Source: Chloroflexota bacterium (lineage in GTDB: Bacteria; Chloroflexota; Chloroflexia; Thermomicrobiales; CFX8). Taken from it: a DNA stretch of 34,793 bases. The stretch is from NCBI GenBank assembly GCA_003577355.1, contig QEUZ01000002.1, positions 1-34,793 of the forward strand. Direction: 5' to 3'. Shown here in pieces: positions 8,712-17,558 of this stretch (position 1 is the first letter of the stretch; each line of letters begins with the position of its first letter). The notes under the pieces were generated by a model that was given only the letters and a program-made list of their open reading frames with translations, did no database searches and had not been told where the DNA came from. The translations under genes were made by a program, and so were the position numbers.

Positions 8712-9066
8712 TGGAGATGGGGGGAATCGAACCCCCGTCCAGAACTTTCAGCCGAAGATCTCCTACAGGCATAGTCGACTCTTTATCTCGCCAGCAGGAA
8801 CCGCTGTCGACCGCGTTTCCCGTGACATGCTAGATGATCTTTCGCGGACGTATCCAGCACTCAGTACCGCGGCATCCCGGCATTGTGGCGCTCGGTTCCG
8901 GCCCAGCCGGTCAGTGGGCCGGTCGAACGTCGCTAGCTAGTTAGACTAGGCAGCGAGGGCAAGCTGTGGCCTGCCGTTTATCTTTTCGCCCCGTTTTAAC
9001 GAGAGTCCGGGGCACCCTCGGCCCGCAATCCTCGCACTTACGGCCCTGTCGAAACCAGGCATCCCC
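8712..9066 (-). ncRNA. ssrA: tmRNA (transfer-messenger RNA)
   Basis: The 5' end reads GGGGATGCCTGGTTTCGACA, the hallmark of one-piece tmRNA. The 3' end carries a T arm (GGGGG-TTCGATT-CCCCC) and CATCTCCA, which pairs with the 5' GGGGATG as a 7-bp acceptor stem with one G-U pair. CCA is not fully encoded (the genome has ACA after CATCTCC), so it must be added. The tag reading frame ends 'NGRPQLALAA' followed by TAG at 8948-8946; the resume codon is uncertain, and ATA (8981) or a nearby codon is possible. The tag marks stalled nascent proteins for proteolysis. smpB, its essential partner, lies immediately upstream on the same strand. Confidence 0.96.
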
Positions 9067-9082
9067 GTAAAGCGCAAACCCA

Positions 9083-9111
9083 ATCTTACACCTTTAGTCG
9101 CGCCGACGCAA
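9083..9111 (-). promoter_or_regulatory. Candidate ssrA promoter inside the end of smpB
   Basis: On the minus strand TTGCGT (9111-9106) and TAAGAT (9088-9083) are separated by exactly 17 bases and lie 17 or more bases before the mature tmRNA 5' end. The -35 falls within the last codons of smpB. A short 5' leader would be removed by RNase P. Confidence 0.5.
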
Positions 9112-9594
9112 GGCCTGCTCGATTTCGCGCCGTGAGTCGCGCTCTGCCAGGGCGTCACGCTTGTCGTATGCCCGTTTGCCCTTGGCCAGTCCAATGTCGA
9201 GCTTCGCCTTGCCATTACGCAACACCAAGCGTAACGGCACGATCGTGTAGCCTCGGGCTTCGACCCGTTGCTGTAGGTAGCGGATCTGCGCTCGATGCAG
9301 GAGCAGCTTCCGAGGACGGTTCGGATCATGTTGGAAATAGTCGCCAGCCTGGCCGTATGGTGAAATGTGCATGCCGTAGAGCAGCACTTCGCCGTTCTCG
9401 ATCCGTGCGTGCGCTTCGCGGATGTTCACTCGACCTTCGCGAATCGACTTGATCTCGGTACCCGTCAGAACGATGCCTGCTTCAACCTCTTCTTCGATGA
9501 AGTAATCGTGCCAGGCACGCCGGTTCACGGTGACGACCTTTTCGCCACCGCGCGCGCGGGTTGTATGCTGTTGGTTCGCGTGTTTAGTATTCAT
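9094..9594 (-). CDS. smpB: SsrA-binding protein SmpB
   Basis: A 166-residue SmpB, near the usual 150-160. The conserved core runs 'NRRAWHDYFIEEEVEAGIVL' then 'TGTEIKSIREGRVNIREAHA', followed by 'LYGMHISPY', 'RPRKLLLHRAQI' and 'GLAKGKRAYDKRD'. The lysine- and arginine-rich C-terminal tail ('EQALRRRD') should enter the ribosomal mRNA channel. It binds the tRNA-like part of tmRNA and delivers it with EF-Tu to stalled ribosomes. No clear ribosome-binding site precedes the ATG at 9594; a GTG at 9528 with AAAAGG upstream is an alternative start that would remove 22 residues. The gene is divergent from glpD over 61 bases. Confidence 0.97.
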   Translation of the reverse strand: MNTKHANQQHTTRARGGEKVVTVNRRAWHDYFIEEEVEAGIVLTGTEIKSIREGRVNIREAHARIENGEVLLYGMHISPYGQAGDYFQHDPNRPRKLLLHRAQIRYLQQRVEARGYTIVPLRLVLRNGKAKLDIGLAKGKRAYDKRDALAERDSRREIEQALRRRD

Positions 9595-9655
9595 AACCGG
9601 CGCACTGTATCAATTGACACAGCCGGATGCAATTCGCTCCTCGTGCGAGTGTGGC

Positions 9656-11239
9656 ATGGCAACTGCGGTAGACGTTGTTGTACTTGGCGCAGGCATCAAC
9701 GGGTGCGGTATCGCGCGAGACGCTGCGCGCAGGGGCTTCTCGGTTGTGCTGGTGGACCGGAGTGATATTGCAAGTGGGACGACCGCCGCCTCGTCGCGTC
9801 TCATCCATGGCGGATTACGCTACCTCGAACAGTTCGACATGGCGCTCGTCCGAGAGTCGTTGCGCGAACGCGACGTACTGCTGCGCATCGCTCCTCACCT
9901 GGTAAAGCCGCTGCAGTTCGCCGTGCCGGTCTACCGTCACAGTCGCCGTAGCCTGGCACGCATCCGTCTGGGACTTCGAATCTACCAACTGCTCAGCTCC
10001 CGCGCGGCTCTACCCCACCCACAGGTGCTCGACCGAGCTGACGCACTGGCGCTTGAGCCCGGATTGCAGGAGCAACACTTGCTCGGGGCCGGGGTCTACT
10101 GGGATGCGCAAGCGCCATTCCCGGAGCGCTTGGCACTCGAAAACGCGCAAGATGCCGCAGCGCATGGTGCGACGATCATCACCTACGCGAATACCATCCG
10201 CGTTGGAGCGCAAGAGAACGGTCTGAGACGAGTCGAAATTGATTGCCAACAGCGCACCTATAACTTTCAAGCGCTGTTCATTGTCAACGCCACTGGACCA
10301 TGGGTGGACACGATCGCCGGCATCACACCGCACCGTCGACTGGTTGCGGGCTCTCGCGGGACCCACCTGACCGTCTCCAACTGGCGCGACGGACCCGTCA
10401 AGGCCGTATACGCCGAGGCGCTCGATCAGCGTCCATTCTTCGTCATCCCGTGGAACCAGATGCACCTTGTGGGGACCACCGACATTCACGTGAACGATGT
10501 CGAAACCCAACGCCATCCGACGGCTGAGGAAGTCTCATATCTCACACGCAGCACGCAGCAGCTCTTCCCCAGCATCTGGACGAGTGGCGCTGAGATTGCC
10601 TACGCGTACGCTGGGGTTCGCCCGCTGCCGGACACGTCACACCGCGATGCCGGCAAGGTCACGCGCCGCAGCACTGTTGTTATTCATACTGGCGATCTCG
10701 CAGGAGTGCTGACCCTGGTAGGAGGCAAATTGACCACCTATCGTCAGGTGGCGGAACAGGTCGTTGACGCAATTGCAGCCCGGTTGAACCACGATGCCCG
10801 CTCGGATACCGCCGAGACGCCGTTACCCGGCGCACGTGCACCTGAAGGCGTGGATTGGCGCGGTGTGCCGACCCCTGCGATCGACCGGTTGCTTTCTGTG
10901 TACGGGGGCATCGCTTGGGAAGTCGTGAGTAAGGGTACAGCTCACCCTGCGTTGCTGAACATGCTGGGCAACGACAACCGCACGATCGCAGCTGAAGTTG
11001 TCCACGCAGTCGAACGTGAAGGTGCGCGATCGATCGAGGACATCTTCCTGCGGCGAACGATGCTCGGCCTTGAACCTGACTTGGGCTTACGCCACCTGGA
11101 TTCCGTCGCTGCGGTGCTCGATGCGCACACGCGCTGGAAAGGTGAAGACATTGCGGCGCAGCGCGCTGCCTACCTTGCTATGGCACACGCGCGGCAACGG
11201 GCATGCACCACCACAGGAGACGTAGAATCATTGCCATGA
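9656..11239 (+). CDS. glpD: FAD-dependent glycerol-3-phosphate dehydrogenase
   Basis: A 527-residue aerobic-type enzyme oxidising sn-glycerol-3-phosphate to dihydroxyacetone phosphate with electrons to quinone. The N-terminal Rossmann motif is 'VVVLGAGINGCGIARDAARR', followed by 'SGTTAASSRLIHGGLRYLEQ', the typical GlpD flavin and substrate region. 'HLVGTTDIHV' and 'YAGVRPLPD' belong to the DAO domain, and 'LVGGKLTTYR' closes it. The last ~120 residues form the DAO_C helical domain. The ATG at 9656 begins at the Rossmann strand; the frame is open further upstream, overlapping the start of smpB on the other strand, but is not conserved there. TTGACA at 9614-9619 could be a -35, but no matching -10 is clear. 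Its stop overlaps the next gene as ATGA. Confidence 0.92.
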   Translation: MATAVDVVVLGAGINGCGIARDAARRGFSVVLVDRSDIASGTTAASSRLIHGGLRYLEQFDMALVRESLRERDVLLRIAPHLVKPLQFAVPVYRHSRRSLARIRLGLRIYQLLSSRAALPHPQVLDRADALALEPGLQEQHLLGAGVYWDAQAPFPERLALENAQDAAAHGATIITYANTIRVGAQENGLRRVEIDCQQRTYNFQALFIVNATGPWVDTIAGITPHRRLVAGSRGTHLTVSNWRDGPVKAVYAEALDQRPFFVIPWNQMHLVGTTDIHVNDVETQRHPTAEEVSYLTRSTQQLFPSIWTSGAEIAYAYAGVRPLPDTSHRDAGKVTRRSTVVIHTGDLAGVLTLVGGKLTTYRQVAEQVVDAIAARLNHDARSDTAETPLPGARAPEGVDWRGVPTPAIDRLLSVYGGIAWEVVSKGTAHPALLNMLGNDNRTIAAEVVHAVEREGARSIEDIFLRRTMLGLEPDLGLRHLDSVAAVLDAHTRWKGEDIAAQRAAYLAMAHARQRACTTTGDVESLP

Positions 11240-12030
11240 ACGACCCAAATGGTTCTGCGGCTGACCCGTATCATCTGTTCGCAAAGTTTTACGACCTCGA
11301 GTTTGCGGGCGTCGTGGACGACCTCCCGTTCTACCAACAATTCGCCGTGGAAGCAGGTGGGCCAGTTCTCGAACTCGGCTGCGGGAGCGGTCGGGTGCTG
11401 GAACCTCTGCTGGACGCAAACGTGCCACTGAGCGGCGTCGATAGCTCTCCTGCGATGTTGGCTCTCGCGCGCGATCGACTCAAGGACGCGGTGGAGCTCC
11501 ACCTCTGCCCGATGCAGGCAATCGCTTCTCTAGAGTTCCGCCACGCTCCGTTTTGGCTTGCGATCTGCGCGATCAACACGTTTCTGCACCTGCCAGGTAT
11601 CGAGGATCAGCTCCAGACGTTGCGGGCAGCACGGCAACTCGTCGTTCCCGGGGGGCTGCTGATCCTCGACGTGTTTGCCCCTGATCCCACCTACCTGGCC
11701 CATCTCGACGGACGGATCACCTGCGAGTTCTCAACCACGCTGGGCGATGGCAGCCAGCTTGATAAATGGGTTGCACGCACCCACGACCTGTCTGAACAGA
11801 TCATCGAGACGCAGGTCTGGTACGAGCTATGTTCTCCCAGCGACGGGTCGGTTCGACGCTTCGCAGACAGGTACGCGATGCGGTACGTCCACCGCTTCGA
11901 ATTGGAACATCTTCTTGCGCGTGCGGGATGGAGTATCGTTTCGCTGTTCGGATCGTATGATCTCGAAGCATACGGGCCGGATGCCGAGCGGATGCTCGTC
12001 CTGGCAACCTGGCACGAGAGCGAAGCATAG
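11236..12030 (+). CDS. Class I SAM-dependent methyltransferase
   Basis: A 264-residue methyltransferase. Motif I, which binds S-adenosylmethionine, is 'VLELGCGSGRVLE' at about residues 44-56, followed by the acidic loop 'LSGVDSSPAMLALARDRL'. 'FWLAICAINTFLHL' and 'LVVPGGLLILDVFAPD' are motifs II and III. The family methylates many small molecules, and nothing here shows the acceptor. Its ATG overlaps the glpD stop (ATGA), implying coupling, and the RmlC-like gene begins 13 bases later. The neighbouring nucleotide-sugar epimerase makes a sugar or glycolipid substrate possible, but this is only contextual. Confidence 0.85.
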   Translation: MNDPNGSAADPYHLFAKFYDLEFAGVVDDLPFYQQFAVEAGGPVLELGCGSGRVLEPLLDANVPLSGVDSSPAMLALARDRLKDAVELHLCPMQAIASLEFRHAPFWLAICAINTFLHLPGIEDQLQTLRAARQLVVPGGLLILDVFAPDPTYLAHLDGRITCEFSTTLGDGSQLDKWVARTHDLSEQIIETQVWYELCSPSDGSVRRFADRYAMRYVHRFELEHLLARAGWSIVSLFGSYDLEAYGPDAERMLVLATWHESEA

Positions 12031-12043
12031 TGGAGGGGTTCGC

Positions 12044-12514
12044 GTGGCGGCACGACGCAGGATAGAGGGAGTCGAAGTCAAACGCCTGATATCACACGCC
12101 GATGAGCGTGGTCACTTGACTGAGCTTCTCCGCAGAGACGACCCGATCTTCGAGACGTTTGGACAGGCATACTACTCAGTGTCGTACCCAGGCGTCATAC
12201 GCGGCTGGCACTATCACCGCAAACAAACCGACTACTTCTCGTGTCTTGTTGGCATGATCAAAGTCCCACTCTACGACATGCGCGAAGGCTCACCCACGTA
12301 TGGCGAGATCAATGAATTCTTCATCGGAGAAGACAACCGTATCGTGCTCAAGATCCCAGTCGGCGTGCTCCATGGGTTCAAGAACATCGGCGTCGTGCCG
12401 TGCGTATTGGTCAATTTCCCCACCATGCCATATGATCCCGCCGATCCTGACGAGTATCGTATTCCGTGGGATTCGCCTGACATCCCCTACGACTGGAACC
12501 TGACGTTCACATGA
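12044..12514 (+). CDS. dTDP-4-dehydrorhamnose 3,5-epimerase family protein
   Basis: A 156-residue cupin-type sugar epimerase, shorter than standard RmlC (about 180). The active-site histidine region is 'GVIRGWHYHRKQTDYFSCLV', comparable to RmlC's 'RGLHYQ'. 'IPVGVLHGFKNIG' and 'DPADPDEYRIPW' are also family features. It would epimerise C3 and/or C5 of dTDP-4-keto-6-deoxyglucose, the product of RmlB, whose gene is 6 kb away on the other strand. The GTG start at 12044 has GGAGGGG five bases upstream; the longer open frame upstream overlaps the methyltransferase and is not supported. It overlaps aroA by ATGA. Short versions may be 3- or 5-only epimerases. Confidence 0.82.
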   Translation: MAARRRIEGVEVKRLISHADERGHLTELLRRDDPIFETFGQAYYSVSYPGVIRGWHYHRKQTDYFSCLVGMIKVPLYDMREGSPTYGEINEFFIGEDNRIVLKIPVGVLHGFKNIGVVPCVLVNFPTMPYDPADPDEYRIPWDSPDIPYDWNLTFT

Positions 12515-13812
12515 ACGCAATTTCAACCCCAGTGCTCGAGGTCCCTCCAGCCGGCGGCCCTGTGCGCGCCGCAGTCAGCTTGCCTGGGTCGAAGAGCTAC
12601 ACGAACCGCGCACTTCCGATCGCCGCACTGGCGCGCGGCACATCACGTCTACTCGGAGCGCTGGACAGCGACGACACGCGCTACATGGTCGACGCGCTAC
12701 GCTCGCTCGGCATCGGGATCTCGGCCGATTGGCAGGCCGGAGAGCTATGCGTGACCGGTTGCGACGGAGCGTTGCCCGCGACCTCCGCCGACCTCTTTCT
12801 CGGGAACTCCGGCACATCAATGCGCTTTCTCGCCGCGCTGGTGGCGCTCGGCCACGGTACGTACCGCCTGGACGGCACAGAACGCATGCGCGAGCGGCCG
12901 CTTGGGCCGTTGATTGATGGGCTGATCTCGCTCGGCGTTGGTATTCGGGCTGAACGACAGCCCGGCTGCCCCCCGATTGTAGTCACCACCGACGGATTGC
13001 CCGGTGGCCGCATCACCATGCCCGGGGATGTGTCAAGCCAGTATTTCAGCGCGCTTGCCATGGTCCTGCCGTACGCCACCGGCGAGATCGTCGTCGAAGT
13101 CGCAGGAGACTTGGTCTCGAAGCCATATATCGACATGACGGCTGACACTATGAGGGCGTTCGGCGTCACGTTGCATTATGTCGGCTACCAGACGCTCAGC
13201 GTCGAACCGGGGCAACGCTATGTTGGGCGTGAATACGCAATCGAGCCAGACGCCTCAGCTGCCAGCTATTTTTTTGCCCTCGCTGCCGTCACCGGTGGCG
13301 AGGTTACCGTTGAGCGGCTTCCACCGACGACCCGGCAAGGGGATATCCACTTCGTCGACGTGCTTGAAACGATGGGCTGCGTTGTTGAGCGACGGCCCGA
13401 TGCGATTACTGTACGTGGACCACGACAGCTCCATGGCGCAGACATCGACATGAATGCAATCTCGGACACAGTCCAGACCCTTGCGGCAATCGCCCCGTTC
13501 GCCGATAGCCCGGTCAACATCCGCAATGTCCGTCATATCCGCTTTAAGGAAACCGACCGGATCGCGGCAGTTGCAACCGAGTTGCGGCGCATGGCTGTCC
13601 CGGTGGATGAACGTGACGACGGGCTGACGATCTACCCGGCACAACCGCAGCCGGCCGACATTTGCACCTACGACGACCATCGCATGGCAATGAGCTTTGC
13701 CCTCACCGGGTCCAAAGCTCCTGGTATACGCATCGTCGATCCCGGGTGTGTTTCTAAGACGGTGCCGGGTTATTGGGACCTCCTGTTGCCGCTCCTGGAG
13801 GGCACGCGGTAG
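12511..13812 (+). CDS. aroA: 3-phosphoshikimate 1-carboxyvinyltransferase (EPSP synthase)
   Basis: A 433-residue enzyme of the shikimate pathway, joining shikimate-3-phosphate and phosphoenolpyruvate. 'LPGSKSYTNRALPIAALARG' holds the N-terminal lysine, serine and arginine of the active site. 'LGNSGTSMRFLAALVAL' is the PEP loop, 'RERPLGPLIDGL' corresponds to the conserved RP motif, 'GDVSSQYFSAL' is the shikimate-phosphate site, and 'FKETDRIAAVATEL' and 'YDDHRMAMSFAL' are the C-terminal catalytic loops. All expected catalytic regions are present. It is the last gene of the plus-strand operon (ATGA overlap with the RmlC-like gene) and converges on aroC, which acts next in the pathway, 16 bases away. 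Confidence 0.96.
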   Translation: MNAISTPVLEVPPAGGPVRAAVSLPGSKSYTNRALPIAALARGTSRLLGALDSDDTRYMVDALRSLGIGISADWQAGELCVTGCDGALPATSADLFLGNSGTSMRFLAALVALGHGTYRLDGTERMRERPLGPLIDGLISLGVGIRAERQPGCPPIVVTTDGLPGGRITMPGDVSSQYFSALAMVLPYATGEIVVEVAGDLVSKPYIDMTADTMRAFGVTLHYVGYQTLSVEPGQRYVGREYAIEPDASAASYFFALAAVTGGEVTVERLPPTTRQGDIHFVDVLETMGCVVERRPDAITVRGPRQLHGADIDMNAISDTVQTLAAIAPFADSPVNIRNVRHIRFKETDRIAAVATELRRMAVPVDERDDGLTIYPAQPQPADICTYDDHRMAMSFALTGSKAPGIRIVDPGCVSKTVPGYWDLLLPLLEGTR

Positions 13813-13828
13813 CTCTCTCTTGTCTGAA

Positions 13829-14905
13829 CTACTCCCAATAGGCGCGGCTCATCCGGTTCCGTAAGTAGAGATCGCCCAGGACGAGGCACATCATCGCTTC
13901 GACAACTGCTACCGCGCGCGGCACAACGCAGGGGTCGTGGCGACCTTCGACCAATATCCTGCGTGGCTGCAGCGAGCGATCGACTGTCTCTTGCTCGCGG
14001 CTGACCGAGGATGTTGGCTTGATTGCGATGCGCGCGATGATCGGCTCACCCGTCGAGATCCCGCCCAGCATCCCGCCCGCCTGGTTGGTACGTGTGCGCA
14101 CGCGCCCCGATTCATCGACGAAAAAGGCATCGTTGTGGTCCGAACCGCGCATCGCAACTGCCCGAAAGCCGTGCCCGATCTCAACCCCTTTCACGGCTGG
14201 GATGCTGAGCATGGCTTGGCCGATCAACGCATCGAGTTTCTCGGCCGTCGGTTCCCCAAGGCCCGGAGGCACATTGTCGGCCCGCACTTCGACGATTCCA
14301 CCGAGGCTGTCCTTCTCCTCCTTGATGCGATCGATGGCCGCGATCATCGCTTCCGCAGCGTCGAGGTCTGCCGCACGCACCATATTCTCCTCGATCACGG
14401 AGCGGTCAAACTTCGTCGCGACAATGGTTCCGATTTGGACGGTATAGGCGTACACGTCGATACCGGCTGTCGCCAACAGCGCCCGTGCGATCGCGCCTGC
14501 TGCCACTCGCCCCCAGGTCTCGCGGGCACTCGACCGACCACCGCCACGATGGTCGCGATGGCCGTACTTGGCCCAGTAGGTGTAGTCGGCGTGACCAGGC
14601 CGGAACACATCGCGCAAGTTCTCGTATTTGCTCGAATCGACATCCTTGTTGTATGAGATCAGCGAGATTGGCGCGCCAGTCGTGTAGCCCTCGTAGACCC
14701 CCGAGAGGATCTGCACACGGTCCGCTTCGTTGCGTGGGGACGTCACTCGTGACTGACCGACCCGTCTACGGTCAAGGTCACGCTGGATCAACGCTTCATC
14801 GATAGCCAGGAGCGCGGGGCAACCGTCGACAACTGCCCCGAGAGCAGGCCCGTGCGACTCTCCCCAGGTTGTCACCCGAAACGCGGTTCCGTAGGTACTC
14901 GCCAC
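13829..14905 (-). CDS. aroC: Chorismate synthase
   Basis: A 358-residue enzyme that converts EPSP to chorismate using reduced FMN. Signatures in order: 'TWGESHGPALGAVVDGCP', 'SRVTSPRNEADRVQILSGVY', 'GYTTGAPISL', 'YGHRDHRGGGRSSARETWGR', 'MRGSDHNDAF', 'AGGMLGGISTGEPI' and 'GRHDPCVVPRAVAVVEAM'. These cover the FMN and substrate sites, and the length is standard. The start is GTG at 14905 with GGGAG eight bases upstream. It is the last gene of a minus-strand series and faces aroA, so adjacent pathway steps are encoded by convergent, separately promoted units. Confidence 0.96.
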   Translation of the reverse strand: MASTYGTAFRVTTWGESHGPALGAVVDGCPALLAIDEALIQRDLDRRRVGQSRVTSPRNEADRVQILSGVYEGYTTGAPISLISYNKDVDSSKYENLRDVFRPGHADYTYWAKYGHRDHRGGGRSSARETWGRVAAGAIARALLATAGIDVYAYTVQIGTIVATKFDRSVIEENMVRAADLDAAEAMIAAIDRIKEEKDSLGGIVEVRADNVPPGLGEPTAEKLDALIGQAMLSIPAVKGVEIGHGFRAVAMRGSDHNDAFFVDESGRVRTRTNQAGGMLGGISTGEPIIARIAIKPTSSVSREQETVDRSLQPRRILVEGRHDPCVVPRAVAVVEAMMCLVLGDLYLRNRMSRAYWE

Positions 14906-14917
14906 CAGCGGTCTCCC

Positions 14918-15829
14918 TTATCTTCCCAAAACGTCTGAATTATCTGCTGCATCGGCAGCGGCCGGGGCCAACCAGCGCCCGAAAACACTGTAATCCTGTG
15001 ATGGGGTGCGCTGGAACCCATACGACTCATACAGTCGCCGGCTGCGCTCGTTGCGGGCCTGGGTACTGAGCCCGATCCGTCGCGCTCCACTCGCTGCTAG
15101 CGTCATCACGGCATAGTCAAGAGCAACCCGTCCCAATCCACAACCCTGACGCTCCGGCGCCACCGCAATGCGGTCGAGATGACCCCATCCACGGAACCGA
15201 GTCGTCCCGACGTACGCTACCATCGTACCGGTGGCGTCGCGTGCAACATCAACGGCGACGCCCTCTACCCCGTGGTACAACGCGAACTCGCGTTCGTTGT
15301 TCCACCACAACCACGGAAAGGCGCGATGGTCGAGCTGTTGCAACTCCTCCAACGCCTGAGCATCTTCGAGCCGCAGCCGCTCGAACCGGAGCAGGGTGTT
15401 GCGGGTCTGCCCGCTCCGCACGCGGGGTAGCTCGTACACGACGATCCGCTCAAGCTCTTCCATACCGACGGCCGCGAAGAACTCGCGCTTACGGCGCTCG
15501 GCCTGCTCGGACGCGACGAGTAAACGCCTGCCATGCGCCTGGCACAACGCAGCAAGCCCGTGCACAACGTCAATTGCGCCCGAAGTCGCGGCGAGGTCGA
15601 CGATTGTCGCGATCTCCTGCCGGTGCCGCCAGTCTCCCCCAATGACATATTCCCCGGTTCGACAGTTCCAAACTGACAGGTTTGGTTCCGTTCGAGCGAT
15701 CTGCCGAAGCTCGTCAAGTGTAAAGCGGGCATCCCAGGGAATACGCAGATGCGGTACTGCATCCACGCTCAACGGCAGAATGTCTGGGGGCATAGCGATG
15801 AGCGTTGGTTCAGGCAGGAAGTCAGTCAC
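14918..15829 (-). CDS. GNAT acetyltransferase with extended N-terminal region
   Basis: A 303-residue protein with a C-terminal GNAT domain. 'HLDRIAVAPERQGCGLGRVA' is the acetyl-CoA binding motif A, followed by 'LSTQARNERSRRLYESYGF', a typical motif B. The first ~130 residues form a separate part ('LGVWNCRTGEYVIGG'-like region near 'NLSVWNCRTGEYVIGGDW') that may be a degenerate second GNAT half, as in tandem GNAT proteins. The GTG start at 15829 overlaps the stop of the upstream lipoprotein gene (GTGA), which supports it over longer upstream starts. The substrate is unknown. It precedes aroC by 12 bases. Confidence 0.78.
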   Translation of the reverse strand: MTDFLPEPTLIAMPPDILPLSVDAVPHLRIPWDARFTLDELRQIARTEPNLSVWNCRTGEYVIGGDWRHRQEIATIVDLAATSGAIDVVHGLAALCQAHGRRLLVASEQAERRKREFFAAVGMEELERIVVYELPRVRSGQTRNTLLRFERLRLEDAQALEELQQLDHRAFPWLWWNNEREFALYHGVEGVAVDVARDATGTMVAYVGTTRFRGWGHLDRIAVAPERQGCGLGRVALDYAVMTLAASGARRIGLSTQARNERSRRLYESYGFQRTPSQDYSVFGRWLAPAAADAADNSDVLGR

Positions 15830-17505
15830 CGACTGCCCGCAATCCAGACGTCTTCCAGCGAAAGGATCCCAATCGGGGTGATGGTGAGACCGTGCACCCA
15901 TGGCTTGACTAATGTGTAGTCCACATCATGGTAGAGTGGCAACAGGACGCCGTCGTCGATGAGCAACTGCTGGGCAGCCAAATACAGCTCTGCCCGACGC
16001 GCCTCGTCTGGCTCGACCTCAGCGTCATCCACCAACGCGTCGAATTCCGGGTTGCTGTACCGCATGTAGTTGTCAGGACTACCCGTGCGGAACATTGCAG
16101 TCAAGAAATTGGCCGGGTCAGGATAGTCAGCGATCCAGGTCAGCACACAAGCCGGCAGGCGTCCGGTGGTGAGCAGATCGGCAAACACGGGCCATTCGAC
16201 GTCAATCGCATCGACTTCGAGTCCAGCATCACGTAGCAGCACCTGTCGGAATGCCGAGCTGATCCCCCCTCCAGGCTCGAACAAGCGTGGCCGTTGTGCG
16301 ATTTCTCCCGAGGCAGCAATTGCAGCAGCAGCGCGACTGTCGACAGCTGGGTACTCTGCCGGCCAGTCGCGCTGCAAAATACCTGGTGGGACGAGCCCCT
16401 CGGCCAGGCGCACTTTGCCATCGAACATAACCTCGGCAACTTTTCTGCGGTCGAATGCTGCCAGCAGCGCTCGCCTGAGATCGGCATCGTCGTACGGAGC
16501 AGCGCCAACGTTCAGCGTGATAAAGGTTGTCGAAAGCTGTTCGACCACGACAAGGTCGGGGTGCAGACGATCACTTGGACTCAGCACCCGGTCCACCGCA
16601 TAGAATGGCACCGATGTGATGTCGATATCTCCTGCCTCGTACTGGTTGAGCGGCTGCAACGCATCCACACCTCCCCGAATCACGATCTCATCGAGTCCCG
16701 GTGCGCCGCCCCAAAATCCATCCCATCCAGAGAAGACGATACTCCCATCGTCCTTCAGTTGCTCAACCTTGAACGGCCCTGAGCCATTGGGTTCGCGCCA
16801 CCAGTTCGTGCCAGTCGCGGTATTGGTGTCGACCACCCACCCTGGTGAACCGGCCAACTTGAACAGGAAGCTCGCGACGGGTCGCTCCAGCGTGATGCGT
16901 AACGTGACATCATCGACGATCTGGATCCCTGCAATCTCGTCTGCTTGCCCAGCCAAGCGCTCTCGTGCGCCGAGAATGTCGATCAGGTAGATCGCAGCCG
17001 GCAGCGCGAACCCGTCCCCTCCCGCAAGTTCCGGGTCACACGCACGATCGAGTGATGCGGCAACCGCGGCTGCATTCAATGGCGTACCATCCTGAAACGT
17101 TGCACCCGCCCGTAGCGTGAATGTGTATTCCAACCCATTTGCAGATATCTCAACGCGCTCTGCGAGGTCCGGCTGCACCTGGAGGTCGTTGTCCAATCGA
17201 ACCAGCCCACGGAATACCTGGCGGGCCAGGAAGGCGGCGCCGGCATCGCGGAGCAACGCGGGGTCGAGCGTTACCGGGCCAGACGTCGATCCCGTCATCA
17301 CCAGGCGCTGCTCGTCGTCGACCGCGGGAGGATTGAACGGCGCTGGTGCGATCAGAACGCGCGTTCCGTCCGGCAGTAGCGTTGGCGTGGAGGATGGCGT
17401 CGCGGGGACAGAGGTTGCGCCAAACGGCGCCGCAGCTTCTCCGCAGGCCGTTAAGACAAATATGAGGAGGACCCAGAGGACGACGACGCGACGCAAACTC
17501 CGCAC
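15826..17505 (-). CDS. ABC transporter solute-binding lipoprotein, family 5 (peptide/nickel type)
   Basis: A 559-residue extracytoplasmic binding protein. The signal peptide has 'RRVVVLWVLLIFVLTAC', with the lipobox cysteine at residue 21, so it is membrane-anchored. The SBP_bac_5 fold shows 'LDPALLRDAGAAFLARQVF', 'YTFTLRAGATFQDGTPLNA' and the C-terminal 'YPDPANFLTAMF', as in oligopeptide-binding proteins. No permease or ATPase gene is next to it, so it is an orphan binding protein in this window. The GTG start has GGGAG six bases upstream. A low-complexity 'TSVPATPSSTPTLLPDGT' linker follows the lipid anchor. The ligand cannot be predicted. Confidence 0.9.
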   Translation of the reverse strand: MRSLRRVVVLWVLLIFVLTACGEAAAPFGATSVPATPSSTPTLLPDGTRVLIAPAPFNPPAVDDEQRLVMTGSTSGPVTLDPALLRDAGAAFLARQVFRGLVRLDNDLQVQPDLAERVEISANGLEYTFTLRAGATFQDGTPLNAAAVAASLDRACDPELAGGDGFALPAAIYLIDILGARERLAGQADEIAGIQIVDDVTLRITLERPVASFLFKLAGSPGWVVDTNTATGTNWWREPNGSGPFKVEQLKDDGSIVFSGWDGFWGGAPGLDEIVIRGGVDALQPLNQYEAGDIDITSVPFYAVDRVLSPSDRLHPDLVVVEQLSTTFITLNVGAAPYDDADLRRALLAAFDRRKVAEVMFDGKVRLAEGLVPPGILQRDWPAEYPAVDSRAAAAIAASGEIAQRPRLFEPGGGISSAFRQVLLRDAGLEVDAIDVEWPVFADLLTTGRLPACVLTWIADYPDPANFLTAMFRTGSPDNYMRYSNPEFDALVDDAEVEPDEARRAELYLAAQQLLIDDGVLLPLYHDVDYTLVKPWVHGLTITPIGILSLEDVWIAGSR

Positions 17506-17538
17506 TCAAACTCCCACACCGCTCCACACGTCGCTTCG

Positions 17539-17544
17539 ATTGTA
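17539..17544 (-). promoter_or_regulatory. Candidate -10 element before the solute-binding lipoprotein
   Basis: TACAAT on the minus strand lies 34 bases before the GTG start, in the short gap after the P-loop gene. No -35 at the right distance is convincing, so it may only supplement read-through. Confidence 0.3.
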
Positions 17545-17558
17545 ACAACGCGCGTGGG

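Noticed and set aside
13937-14656. A 239-codon plus-strand open frame
   Set aside because: It lies within aroC on the opposite strand, and aroC has all its signatures.
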